A stretch of 64,000 nucleotides of DNA from Pseudaminobacter soli (ex Zhang et al. 2022) (GTDB lineage: Bacteria; Pseudomonadota; Alphaproteobacteria; Rhizobiales; Rhizobiaceae): positions 124,676-188,675 of the forward strand of contig NZ_JABVCF010000013.1 of assembly GCF_014595955.1 (NCBI RefSeq), in the 5' to 3' direction. Both the position numbers and the translations under genes were made by a program. Positions 37,961 through 46,429 of the stretch are shown here, piece by piece. The notes below the pieces were generated by a model. The model saw nothing but the letters and a program-made list of their open reading frames with translations, did not search any database and had not been told where the DNA came from. Position 1 is the stretch's first letter, and the number at the start of each line of letters is the position of its first letter.

Positions 37961-38539
37961 TTAGGAATTCGGCTTCCGTTCTCTTTGCGTTCCCGGCGTT
38001 CCGACCGGAACCGAAACGCCGCAGGCCTTGGCGAGATCGGCTATCGCGTCATCAAGGCCAGCTACATCGAACACGGCCTGTCCCTCGCCGGAGAAGAGAC
38101 CGAATCGCCACGAGAGATCGAATCGTCGCGCTCGCGCAAGCCGCGCCAGCGCCTGCTCGCCGTCCATGTTGAGCGAGCGATTGTAATCACCCAGCGTCCA
38201 GACGTCCTCAAAAGGGACGCCGTTGTCGTAGCGCATGGTCACCGGAATGCCGCCCTGCCCGGAAATCGCACGCCTGATCAGAATGGACGCACGCCACACG
38301 GGGTAGCGCGAGGCCTTGCAGGAGATCACCAGGGCCGCGCGATACTCGATCGTCCGGGCTGTCGTGGATAGCGTGTTGATGCTGTAGGTCGTGGCGGTGG
38401 CCGCCCCCTCGCCCCGGCCGATCTTCCATCGGTCGGCGGCCAGCGCGGCAGTCGCACCCAGCAGTTGGATGGCGGCGCAGACGACCGCCATCACCGCTCC
38501 GGCGAACCGCATAACTGAGTTCCGCACTTCCCGCCCCAT
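37961..38539 (-). CDS. Secreted protein, weakly VasI/TssQ-like
   Basis: 192 residues with a signal peptide (cleavage likely after ALA near residue 34; a shorter start at MRFAGAV is possible). The mature part has a single-domain look with VISCKASRYPVWRASILI, MRYDNGVP and FDVAGLDDAIADLAKACG; this last stretch is reminiscent of VasI-like proteins of type VI loci. No type VI genes are nearby, so the link is weak. Three cysteines overall. It lies between glyA and recA on the same strand. Confidence 0.65.
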   Translation of the reverse strand: MGREVRNSVMRFAGAVMAVVCAAIQLLGATAALAADRWKIGRGEGAATATTYSINTLSTTARTIEYRAALVISCKASRYPVWRASILIRRAISGQGGIPVTMRYDNGVPFEDVWTLGDYNRSLNMDGEQALARLARARRFDLSWRFGLFSGEGQAVFDVAGLDDAIADLAKACGVSVPVGTPGTQRERKPNS

Positions 38540-38587
38540 GCACTGCCGCAGTCAGTTTCCCCGGCATTGGCATCAGAAGCAAGAGGC

Positions 38588-38626
38588 GGGGTTTGACGCC
38601 GGGCTGCCACAGCGGCGTCAAACCCC
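38588..38626 (-). terminator. Strong hairpin after glyA
   Basis: GGGGTTTGACGCCG (38588-38601) and CGGCGTCAAACCCC (38613-38626) make a perfect 14-bp stem with an 11-base loop, directly after the glyA stop. The downstream T content is modest, but the stem strength and position favour a terminator. Confidence 0.7.
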
Positions 38627-38639
38627 GGTCGGGCGCGGA

Positions 38640-39944
38640 TCACATATATGGATAGAGCGGGAAACGTTCGGTCAGCGCCATCACTTTCTTCTTCACGGCA
38701 GCCTCGACGGCGGCGTTGCCCTCGTCGGAATTCGCCACCTTCAGTCCGTCCAGAACCTCGGTGATCAGATTGCCGATCTCCTGGAACTCGGCGGTGCCGA
38801 AGCCGCGGGTGGTGCCGGCCGGCGTGCCCAGCCTGACGCCGGAGGTCACGAACGGCTTTTCCGGATCGAAGGGGATGCCGTTCTTGTTGCAGGTGATGTT
38901 GGCGCGACCGAGTGCCGCTTCCGCGCGCTTGCCGGTCGCGTTCTTCGGCCTCAGGTCGACCAGCATGAGGTGGTTGTCTGTGCCGCCCGAGACGATGTCG
39001 AGGCCGGACGACTTCAGGCTCTGTGCGAGCGTGCGGGCATTCGCCACGACGTTCTCTGCATAGGTCTTGAACTCCGGCCGCAACGCCTCGCCGAAGGCGA
39101 CCGCCTTGGCGGCGATGACGTGCATCAGAGGTCCGCCCTGCAGACCGGGGAAGACGGCCGAGTTGATCTTCTTGGCGATGTCCTCGTCATTGCAGAGGAT
39201 CATGCCACCGCGAGGGCCGCGCAGCGATTTATGCGTCGTGGTGGTAACCACATGGGCGTGCGGCAGCGGCGAGGGATGCACGCCGCCCGCCACGAGGCCG
39301 GCGATGTGCGCCATGTCGACCATAAGATAGGCGCCGACCGCGTCGGCGATCTCGCGGAACCGCTTCCAGTCCCAGATGCGCGAATAGGCGGTGCCGCCGG
39401 CAAGGATGAGCTTTGGCTTCGCCTCGTGCGCCTTGCGCTCCACCTCGTCCATGTCGAGCAGTTGGTCGTCGCGGCGCACGCCATAAGAGACGACGTTGAA
39501 CCACTTGCCGCTCATGTTGACCGGCGAGCCGTGGGTCAGGTGGCCGCCCGAATTGAGGTCGAGCCCCATGAAGGTGTCGCCGGGCTGCAGCAGCGCCAGG
39601 AACACGGCCTGGTTCATCTGGCTGCCGGAATTCGGCTGGACGTTGGCGAAGTTGCAGCCGAATAGCTTCTTGGCCCGGTCGATCGCCAGTTGCTCGGCGA
39701 CGTCGACGAACTGGCAGCCGCCATAATAGCGCTTGCCCGGATAGCCTTCGGCATATTTGTTGGTCATCACCGAGCCCTGTGCATCGAGCACGGCGCGGGA
39801 CACGATGTTCTCCGATGCGATCAGTTCGATCTCGTGCCGCTGACGGCCAAGCTCGTCGCGTATGGAGTCAAAAACCTCGGGATCGGTGTCGGCCAGAGTG
39901 GCCGAGAAGAAGGAATCCGTTCCGCGGGCGGCAGCATCTGCCAT
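38640..39944 (-). CDS. glyA: Serine hydroxymethyltransferase
   Basis: 434 residues. PLP lysine in [14 protein letters not shown], the [14 protein letters not shown] substrate motif and [14 protein letters not shown] near the end are all present. It interconverts serine and glycine, loading tetrahydrofolate with a one-carbon unit. It is transcribed alone; a 139-bp gap with no clear riboswitch separates it from the PBP gene. In alphaproteobacteria glyA often precedes nrdR, but not here. Confidence 0.97.
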   Translation of the reverse strand: MADAAARGTDSFFSATLADTDPEVFDSIRDELGRQRHEIELIASENIVSRAVLDAQGSVMTNKYAEGYPGKRYYGGCQFVDVAEQLAIDRAKKLFGCNFANVQPNSGSQMNQAVFLALLQPGDTFMGLDLNSGGHLTHGSPVNMSGKWFNVVSYGVRRDDQLLDMDEVERKAHEAKPKLILAGGTAYSRIWDWKRFREIADAVGAYLMVDMAHIAGLVAGGVHPSPLPHAHVVTTTTHKSLRGPRGGMILCNDEDIAKKINSAVFPGLQGGPLMHVIAAKAVAFGEALRPEFKTYAENVVANARTLAQSLKSSGLDIVSGGTDNHLMLVDLRPKNATGKRAEAALGRANITCNKNGIPFDPEKPFVTSGVRLGTPAGTTRGFGTAEFQEIGNLITEVLDGLKVANSDEGNAAVEAAVKKKVMALTERFPLYPYM

Positions 39945-40083
39945 GTCGACCCCCTGATATGCCTGTTCTGGTGGCTAGAGTTGGGTGCGGGCTCTAACAC
40001 ACTCGTCCGGGCGCCGCCATGCGACACGCGAAGTTTGGTGGCCGCTCTGCGTCACATGCTTGGCAGGAGGCCGAGGCGGCAGC

Positions 40084-42405
40084 TTAGCGCTCGCAGATCC
40101 GCCGCGGGCCGCGATAAGGCTGGTAGGTGCAGTCGGAGGGCCGGAATGAGCGGTAAAAGCGCGAGCAGACCTCGTAGTTGCAGGCCGGTACTGACTGCTG
40201 GCCGTCCAGGCCGGGAAAGCCCTCCATGTCCGTCGCCGTGCTTGAGACCACTTCGTCCGATACGTTCGGGTCGGACTCCTCGTGGGACGGCAGGAGTTCC
40301 TCCTCCTGCTGGGGCAAGACCTCCAGAGTGTTTTCGGGCGCGACATCGGTCGCATCCAGTACGGAACGCGCCTCCAGCAGGAACTCGCGCCAGATATGTG
40401 CGGGCAGCTTCCCACCGGTGACTTCCTTCATCGGCGTCTCGTCGTCATTACCCACCCAGACGCCCACCACGAGACAATCGTTGAAGCCGACGAACCAGGC
40501 ATCACGGAAATTCTGACTGGTGCCCGTCTTGCCCGCAGCGAATTCATCGAGTTGAGCCTCGCGGCCCGTGCCGCGCTCGACAACGAGCTCAAGGAGGCTG
40601 ACCAGATCCGGCTGGTAGGCGCGGATATCGGTGCGCGGCGCCTCAGGCGGCCCGACCCGAAACGCCTGCGGCTGACCATCGGCATGGAAGGAGGCGATAC
40701 CCCAGGGCTGCACCGGCGCAGCCCCCGCCCGCACCGAAGCGTAGGCGCCGGTTAGGTCGAGAAGGGTCACTTCGGACGTGCCAAGCGCAAGGCTAGGCGT
40801 CTCGACCAGCTTCGCGTCGATGCCGAGTTCGCGTGCGGCCGCGACGGTCTTATCGATGCCGATCTCCGTCGCGAGACCTACGGTCGCGGCATTCAACGAG
40901 CGGGCGAAGGCCTCGGCCACGCGCACCCGACCGAAATAGCGCCCGCTGTAATTTTCGGGCGACCAGCCGTTGATCTCGATCGGCTCGTCGTTGACCCAAT
41001 CCCACGGAGAGATACCCGCCTTGATGGCGGCGTAGTACGGGAAAAGCTTGAACGCAGAGCCCGGCTGCCTTTGCGCGTTCACCGCACGGTTGAACTGGCT
41101 GGCCTGGTAGTCCCTTCCCCCGACCAGGGCCACGACCGAGCCGTCCGGTCGCATCGCAATGAGCGCCGCCTGGGAGGCGTTGCTGCGCTTGCCTTCGCGA
41201 TCGAGCGCCTGCTTCACGACGTGCTCGGCGATCTCCTGGAGCCGAGGCATGAGCGTGGTCCTCACCCGGATCGTGCCGCTATATGGGGCGGCCAGGTCAT
41301 TGGCCTGCGGCGTAACCCAATCCAGGAACCAGTTGCCCGGCTGGGCGATGCGGCCGACGGGCTCGAGGGTCGCCAGACGCGCCTTGGCATCCTTTGCGGC
41401 AGCCTCGTCCAACTTGCCGCTTTCGCCGAGAGCATCAAGCACGAGATCGGTGCGAGCGCGCGCCGCATCGAGATTGGTCAGTGGGTTGAGCTGCGACGGC
41501 GCGCGAATGAGAGCCGCCAGCATCGCCGATTCGACGACGTCCACATCACGTAGGTCCTTGCCGAAATAGACCCGTGCGGCAGCCGGCATTCCGGTCGCCC
41601 CCGCTCCCAGATAGACGGAGTTGAGATAGCGGGTAAGAATTTCGTCCTTGGGCAGCCTGCGGTCCAGCCACAGCGCGACGACCGCCTCCTGGATCTTGCG
41701 TTTGAGGGTACGGCCGCTGTCGAGATAGAGGATCTTGACCAACTGCTGCGTGATCGTGCTGCCGCCCTGCTCGACGCCTCCGGCGGCCATATTGCGGAAG
41801 GCCGCGCGGGTGATGGCGCGGAAGTCCAGGCCTTCGTGTTCGTAAAAACGCCTGTCCTCCGCTGCGATGACCGCATCAACGAGGTGCTGCGGAAAGTCGT
41901 CGCGCGAGGCATAGGCCGCCCGCGGCGAGCGCGGGTCCATGAGAGGCTGGCCGTCCGCGGTCTCGAGCACGACAACGGGCTGCAGCGTGCCGTCGGCGAT
42001 CTTCTGCCAGGGCACGTCGGCCAGAGCCCAAGCCATCACGCCGCCTATGCCGGCTAAGCAGAGAAGGACCACGGCAGCCGCCGCTCCCAAGAAAGCGCGC
42101 CTTCTGCTGCGTCGACGGATGGGAGGCGGAACAACTCCTCCATTCATAGGGGCGCCTCTCCGGGTGCTCTCGGAGCGCTCAGCCAGACGTGCGTTGACGG
42201 GTCCGGCTTTTCGGACGTTCCTGGCGCGCCGATTTTTAAAGCGAGCGGCGAGCCGCCCGGCGGATCGCGAAACGTCTCGCCGAAGCGCCTGGAAAAGCAG
42301 CGCGGCCGCCGACGCGGTCTGGCCGAACGCTCTGGATTCGCCTTCCTCGGGCCGCGCGTGATCGCTTGGCGATGGCTTCGGTGCTACGCCCTCAGTGTCG
42401 GCCAT
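40084..42405 (-). CDS. PBP1-type bifunctional peptidoglycan synthase with BA14K-like tail
   Basis: 773 residues. A long basic/disordered cytoplasmic N-terminus (1-105) precedes one membrane anchor (about 106-130). The glycosyltransferase (GT51) domain shows EDRRFYEHEGLD and QGGSTITQQLVKILYL; the transpeptidase domain has the SxxK-type RQPGSAFKLFPY, the SLN motif (RSLNAATVG), and AGKTGTSQNFRDAWFVGF. After an acidic linker the last 35 residues (CNYEVCSRFYRSF, then a TYQPY... RRIC ending) resemble a BA14K repeat, a motif found in rhizobial/brucellar surface proteins. The promoter-distal neighbour is glyA, and ldtP lies upstream, so a cell-wall cluster is suggested. Confidence 0.9.
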   Translation of the reverse strand: MADTEGVAPKPSPSDHARPEEGESRAFGQTASAAALLFQALRRDVSRSAGRLAARFKNRRARNVRKAGPVNARLAERSESTRRGAPMNGGVVPPPIRRRSRRRAFLGAAAAVVLLCLAGIGGVMAWALADVPWQKIADGTLQPVVVLETADGQPLMDPRSPRAAYASRDDFPQHLVDAVIAAEDRRFYEHEGLDFRAITRAAFRNMAAGGVEQGGSTITQQLVKILYLDSGRTLKRKIQEAVVALWLDRRLPKDEILTRYLNSVYLGAGATGMPAAARVYFGKDLRDVDVVESAMLAALIRAPSQLNPLTNLDAARARTDLVLDALGESGKLDEAAAKDAKARLATLEPVGRIAQPGNWFLDWVTPQANDLAAPYSGTIRVRTTLMPRLQEIAEHVVKQALDREGKRSNASQAALIAMRPDGSVVALVGGRDYQASQFNRAVNAQRQPGSAFKLFPYYAAIKAGISPWDWVNDEPIEINGWSPENYSGRYFGRVRVAEAFARSLNAATVGLATEIGIDKTVAAARELGIDAKLVETPSLALGTSEVTLLDLTGAYASVRAGAAPVQPWGIASFHADGQPQAFRVGPPEAPRTDIRAYQPDLVSLLELVVERGTGREAQLDEFAAGKTGTSQNFRDAWFVGFNDCLVVGVWVGNDDETPMKEVTGGKLPAHIWREFLLEARSVLDATDVAPENTLEVLPQQEEELLPSHEESDPNVSDEVVSSTATDMEGFPGLDGQQSVPACNYEVCSRFYRSFRPSDCTYQPYRGPRRICER

Positions 42406-42534
42406 AGCCGCGTCCCACCTTCACTCGTCCATGTTCGGTTGATCAACCGGGTCCTGAGCACGCCGACCCCATTGGCGTTCAACTCGGATGGCGCGCGGCG
42501 GTTCCCGCAGGGCGGTCAGAGAAGATGGTGGGCC

Positions 42535-42564
42535 AAAGAAAAAGGCCGCCCCGGCGGGACGGCC
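42535..42564 (-). terminator. Rho-independent terminator of ldtP
   Basis: On the reverse strand GGCCGTCCC and GGGGCGGCC (within 42544-42564) form a stem with one G-T pair and a 3-base loop, followed by TTTTTCTTT. It lies 26 bases after the ldtP stop. Confidence 0.85.
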
Positions 42565-42590
42565 TCTCTACGCTTCGTAGTCTTGGGGAG

Positions 42591-43850
42591 CTATAGGGCC
42601 GACGTGAGTTGCAGTTCGTCGACGCCGTCGCGCGCATAGATGTCGTCGCGGAAGTGAACGACCCCCTCGCCGGTCGACCAGGCGGAGACGTAGGTGAAAT
42701 ACACCGGCACCGGATCGGTGACGGCAACCGGTGTGTTGACGCCGGACTTGATGGTCTGCTCGAATGTCTGGCGATCCCAGCCGGGCGTGTCGCGCAAGAT
42801 CCAGGTGACCAGGTCCCGGACGTTCTGCACGCGCACGCAGCCCGAAGAATCGAACCGCATCAGTTTGTTGAACAGCCCCTGCTGAGGCGTGTCGTGCATG
42901 TAGACGTTTTCCGGGCTCGGGAAGTTGATCTTCACCGAGGCCATGGCGTTGATCGCGCCGGGATCCTGCCTGAAGCGGAACTTTGCGGCGTCCTCCGTCG
43001 ACCAGTCGATGCTCTGCGGGTCGATCTCGCTGCCGTTCGGTCCGAAGATGCGGATACTATTGTCCTTGAGGTAGTTCGGGTTCTTGCGCATTAGCGGAAT
43101 GATGTCCTTGCGGACGATCGATACCGGCGCTGTCCAGTACGGATTAACGATGATCTCGTTGATTTTCGAATTGAGGAGCGGCGTCTGCCGGTCGATCTTG
43201 CCGACGATGGCGGTGTGCCTGGAGACGACACGGTCGTTCTCGACCGCCTCGATCTGCGCCGCGGGGATGTTCACCACCACATAGCGGTTGCCGAGGAACC
43301 CGGACATGGAGCGCAGCCGCACGAGATTGGTCTCGAGCTGGCCGAGGCGCACCGGCGCGGATACGTTCATCATCTGGTAGGTGTACTGGCCCAGGACGCC
43401 GTCCGCCGGGAGTCCATGACGCGCCTGGAAGCGCTTTACGGCGGCATCCACATAAGTGTCGAAGGCCGGCGAGATGCCCGCATTCGGCGACAGATCGCCC
43501 GATACCATCAGCCGCTTGCGCAGCACCTCCACATCGCCATCGGCGACGCCCAGCTTCAGCTTCTTGCCGGCGGGAACCATCGGCCAGCCCCCGGCCGAGA
43601 CGATGCCCTGATACTGACCGATAGCGGCCTCGACGTAAGTCGCGGTCATTGGACTGAAGATCGGCACGTGCGAAGCCACCTTGGCTGCGCCGGTGACCTT
43701 GGCGTCGAACTGATCGTCCCAATTGCCGCGACGCGAAGAGCGAAGGACGTCGCCGATGAAGTCCTGGGCGTGAGCGTGGCCTGCTGCGAAGCTCGCTGCG
43801 ACGGCAGCGGCTCCGGATAGAAATGAACGGCGGCTGGCGGTGATTGGCAT
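42591..43850 (-). CDS. ldtP: L,D-transpeptidase (LdtP-like)
   Basis: 419 residues. The N-terminus has a twin-arginine-like signal (SRRSFLSGAAA, cut near AHA/QD around residue 28), so export by Tat is likely. A PG_binding_1-like segment (AAVKRFQARHGLPADGVLG) precedes the YkuD catalytic domain, with the active cysteine in SSGCVRVQN and its His in VYMHDTP. It links peptidoglycan stems by 3-3 bonds. In Liberibacter and Sinorhizobium an LdtP of this type is controlled by the MarR-family LdtR, whose gene is next upstream here. The symbol follows that parallel. Confidence 0.88.
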   Translation of the reverse strand: MPITASRRSFLSGAAAVAASFAAGHAHAQDFIGDVLRSSRRGNWDDQFDAKVTGAAKVASHVPIFSPMTATYVEAAIGQYQGIVSAGGWPMVPAGKKLKLGVADGDVEVLRKRLMVSGDLSPNAGISPAFDTYVDAAVKRFQARHGLPADGVLGQYTYQMMNVSAPVRLGQLETNLVRLRSMSGFLGNRYVVVNIPAAQIEAVENDRVVSRHTAIVGKIDRQTPLLNSKINEIIVNPYWTAPVSIVRKDIIPLMRKNPNYLKDNSIRIFGPNGSEIDPQSIDWSTEDAAKFRFRQDPGAINAMASVKINFPSPENVYMHDTPQQGLFNKLMRFDSSGCVRVQNVRDLVTWILRDTPGWDRQTFEQTIKSGVNTPVAVTDPVPVYFTYVSAWSTGEGVVHFRDDIYARDGVDELQLTSAL

Positions 43851-44149
43851 CCAGTCTGCTTCCTACTTTTCAAACTCGGACATCGTGTCCGGATTCTAGA
43901 TTGGCCACCCTTAACAATTGACCAACCATGACGCACGACCACGCCCCTGCCGCGGACAGCTTCCGCAGCAGGACAATGCAGGACGTGCATCGAAGAAGCT
44001 TCCGAATGTTCACTCGATTATGGCGGCAGCGTGACCGCGAGCAGCCGGTCCACAGCATGCCACCAGGTGTTGCATTTTAGCATCGGCCGGTCATCCCGGA
44101 CCGGCACCAACCTTCCGCAGGCTCTCGGCCCGGCCGTGCTCGCGTCGGT
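43851..44149. other. Gap between ldtR and ldtP
   Basis: 299 bp. It contains a half site TTAAC (43911-43915) about 60 bases before ldtP, a GCCGGTC/GACCGGC hairpin after ldtR (about 44083-44105) and a 50-codon open frame from 43928 that lacks a ribosome site and is not accepted as a gene. Confidence 0.45.
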
Positions 44150-44668
44150 TTACATCCGGTACGCGATCGTGTCGTTCCAGAAGCGGTCGAGCCGCTGCAG
44201 CGCCTTGTTCATCTGCTTGAACTCGTCGGCGTTGATGCCGCCGACCTGCTCGATCGAGCCGACATGGCGTTCGTAGAGCCCAGCAACGACCTCCGCTACC
44301 TCCTGGCCTTTCGGCGTCAGGCTCACCCGCACCGAGCGCCGGTCGATACGCGAGCGCTGATGGTTGATGAAGCCGAGGTCGACCAACTTCTTCAGATTGT
44401 AGGAGACGTTGGAGCCCAGATAGTAGCCGCGGGAGCGCAACTCGCCGGCGGTGAGCTCGGAATTGCCGATGTTGAAGAGCAGCAGCGCCTGGATGGCGTT
44501 GATGTCGTTGCGGCCGTTGCGCTCGAATTCATCCTTGATGACATCGAGCAAACGCCGGTGTAGTCTCTCGACCAGTTGAAGTGATTCCAAGTAGAGCGGG
44601 CGGATCGCCTCACGACGTTCATCGGGTGCAGCCACGGCCTTCGCCGCCTGACGCAGGTTGTTCATCAT
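44150..44668 (-). CDS. ldtR: MarR-family regulator LdtR
   Basis: 172 residues from the ATG at 44668 (GAGAGG five bases upstream); an ATG one codon later is equally possible. The chain carries the LdtR hallmark REAIRPLYLESLQLVERLHRRLLDVIKDEFER (in pieces: REAIRPLYLES, ERLHRRLLDVIKDEFER), then a winged helix with recognition region YYLGSNVSYNLKKLVDLGF and wing SRIDRRSVRVSLT. In Liberibacter asiaticus LdtR activates ldtP and autoregulates and binds small ligands. Two palindromes lie just upstream of the start. Confidence 0.9.
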   Translation of the reverse strand: MMNNLRQAAKAVAAPDERREAIRPLYLESLQLVERLHRRLLDVIKDEFERNGRNDINAIQALLLFNIGNSELTAGELRSRGYYLGSNVSYNLKKLVDLGFINHQRSRIDRRSVRVSLTPKGQEVAEVVAGLYERHVGSIEQVGGINADEFKQMNKALQRLDRFWNDTIAYRM

Positions 44669-44764
44669 TTTCGCCTCTCGTTTGTCGCCAGGTGATGTTT
44701 TTTGTCTTCTCACCTTGTCCCGGACGTTATCGAATGCGGCTAAAATTCGACTTAAACGTCGCGC

Positions 44765-44779
44765 TTAACAAGAGGTTAA
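44765..44779. promoter_or_regulatory. Palindromic operator candidate, proximal copy
   Basis: TTAACAAGAGGTTAA: a perfect TTAAC-N5-GTTAA palindrome about 97 bases before the ldtR start. It also matches the CtrA consensus TTAA-N7-TTAA exactly. On the ldtR strand it contains TTGTTA, which could serve as a -35 element. Confidence 0.65.
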
Positions 44780-44801
44780 AAGCAGAGGTTTCGGAACAGC
44801 G

Positions 44802-44816
44802 TTAACAAGAGGTTAA
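44802..44816. promoter_or_regulatory. Palindromic operator candidate, distal copy
   Basis: The identical 15-mer TTAACAAGAGGTTAA, 37 bases further from ldtR, here extended to GTTAAC-N5-GTTAAC. Two identical copies upstream of a MarR-family gene suggest an autoregulatory operator; the match to TTAA-N7-TTAAC leaves CtrA as the other candidate. Confidence 0.65.
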
Positions 44817-44830
44817 CGGCGCAAACTTTT

Positions 44831-45256
44831 TTAACCTTCGGGCTGCGCGCGCTGCTGCATGGCAAGGACGACGCGAAACGCGAGGTAGAGCAGCGCCGCG
44901 AAGGCGTGCGAGGCCACGATCAGGTAGTGGGAGCCGAAGAAGCCGTCGAAGGCGAAAAACATCACTGTCTCGGTGGCGGCGCATATGAACCAGATCACTG
45001 GCCCCCACGAAGCCAGCATCCACAGGCCAGCCGCTGCGAACGGAAAAAAGACGGCGAGTGTCATGGTCGCCACCTGCCAGTGCGGCGGCATCAGGTCGAG
45101 GCGCCATAGCGGCGCGTCGTAGTAGCCGATCAGCCGCACCCAGTAGAATAGCCCCAGCAGCATGCAGTAGACGGCGATGATGCGCTGAAACCAGCCGAAC
45201 AGGACCTCGACGGCACTCGGACTGAACAGCTGGCGCCCGGCTGGGATGTCGCTCAT
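44831..45256 (-). CDS. DUF6163-like membrane protein
   Basis: 141 residues from the ATG at 45256, which overlaps the upstream HIBCH gene stop by four bases (ATGA); a longer reading is non-native. Four membrane segments (about 18-40, 58-80, 82-105, 112-132). It resembles the DUF6163 family, which I recall beside ldtR in rhizobia. Function unknown; the neighbourhood suggests an envelope role. Confidence 0.8.
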   Translation of the reverse strand: MSDIPAGRQLFSPSAVEVLFGWFQRIIAVYCMLLGLFYWVRLIGYYDAPLWRLDLMPPHWQVATMTLAVFFPFAAAGLWMLASWGPVIWFICAATETVMFFAFDGFFGSHYLIVASHAFAALLYLAFRVVLAMQQRAQPEG

Positions 45257-46299
45257 ACCTCCAGGTCTCCGCCGGGAAGCGGGGCGAAGTAGGCGTCGAC
45301 GGCAGGCTCCGACAGTTCCGCTAGCGAGGGCGGCCGCCATTTGGGCGCGCCGTCCTTGTCGATGATCACCGCCCTTATGCCTTCCGGGAAGTCGTGACCT
45401 GCCAGCATTCGGTTCAGGATGCGAAATTCCATGCGCATGCAATCGTCCATTTCCAGCATCGCGCCCGTGTTGATCTCCCGGAACGCAACGGCGACGCTCG
45501 TCGGCGAGGCCTTTTCGATAGCGGCAAGGGCGCTATCGGCGATAGCCTCCCCTTCGTCGCGGGCCTGCCGAAGTCCCAGCAGGAGATCGTCCAGCCGGTC
45601 GCGCGAGAACAGCCGCGCTATGGCGAAGAGCGTGCCTTCATCGGTCTCGCAGTCAGGTCTGCTGGCGAAAGGCCTTAGCACCCGGTCGGGCGATGTGCCC
45701 TTGCATAACCCTTCCAAAATTTCGTCCAGGCTCGCCGAGGACACGACGTGTGTGGCGATCCCGGCGCGGCACGCGTCGCCGGCGCGGATACGCGTGCCGG
45801 TCAGCCCCAGATACATTCCGAAGCTGCGCTTCAGGCGCGACAGCAGGAAGCTTGCGCCGACATCGGGGAAGAAGCCGATGCCCACCTCCGGCATGGCGAA
45901 CAGCGCCTTTTCGGTCATGACCCGGTGCGAGCCGTGGCAGGAGACACCGACCCCTCCCCCCATGACGATGCCGTCGATGAGCGAGACGCAAGGCTTCGGG
46001 AAGCGCGCAAGAGCCGCGTTCAACCGGTATTCGTCAGCAAAGAAGTCCAGAGGCGGATTGCCTGTCCGCATTCCGTCATAGGCATGCGCCAGATCCCCGC
46101 CGGCACAGAACGCCCTGCCCTCGGCCTTCATGACGACCAGCGCGACCGCCTTGTCCTGCTCCCAGGCCGCCAAGGCTTTTGCGAGCGCCCGGATCATCCC
46201 GTGCGTGAGCGCATTGAGAGCCTTTGACCGGGTGAGCGTAACGACGCCCGCCACGCCGCGACGCTCGAAGCGGATCTCGTCTCCTCCGCCGAACTCCAT
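45253..46299 (-). CDS. 3-hydroxyisobutyryl-CoA hydrolase (crotonase family)
   Basis: 348 residues from the ATG at 46299. Crotonase fold with oxyanion-hole stretches FCAGGDLAHAYDG and MGGGVGVSCHGS, and the HIBCH-typical FFADEYRLN, FAMPEVGIGFFPDVGASFLLSRL and C-terminal F-R-E-(I/L) segment. The size matches HIBCH rather than plain enoyl-CoA hydratases (about 260). It releases 3-hydroxyisobutyrate in valine degradation. It is co-transcribed with DUF6163. Confidence 0.88.
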   Translation of the reverse strand: MEFGGGDEIRFERRGVAGVVTLTRSKALNALTHGMIRALAKALAAWEQDKAVALVVMKAEGRAFCAGGDLAHAYDGMRTGNPPLDFFADEYRLNAALARFPKPCVSLIDGIVMGGGVGVSCHGSHRVMTEKALFAMPEVGIGFFPDVGASFLLSRLKRSFGMYLGLTGTRIRAGDACRAGIATHVVSSASLDEILEGLCKGTSPDRVLRPFASRPDCETDEGTLFAIARLFSRDRLDDLLLGLRQARDEGEAIADSALAAIEKASPTSVAVAFREINTGAMLEMDDCMRMEFRILNRMLAGHDFPEGIRAVIIDKDGAPKWRPPSLAELSEPAVDAYFAPLPGGDLEV

Positions 46300-46429
46300 C
46301 GCGTCCGAATCCTCTCGCTGCGCCCGAAACACCAAGTGCTAGATGACGCCGGCCGGGCACGTCAACAATGGTGCCGCGCAAGTGCCGGGAGTTTGAAATC
46401 CGGGCCTCATTGCTGCACCTTGCGGTCGA

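Noticed and set aside
39945-40083. Possible glycine riboswitch near glyA
   Set aside because: The gap upstream of glyA does not show the conserved tandem aptamer cores.
43928-44080. 50-codon open frame in the ldtR-ldtP gap
   Set aside because: No ribosome site and unusual composition with many Arg and His; no homologue recalled.
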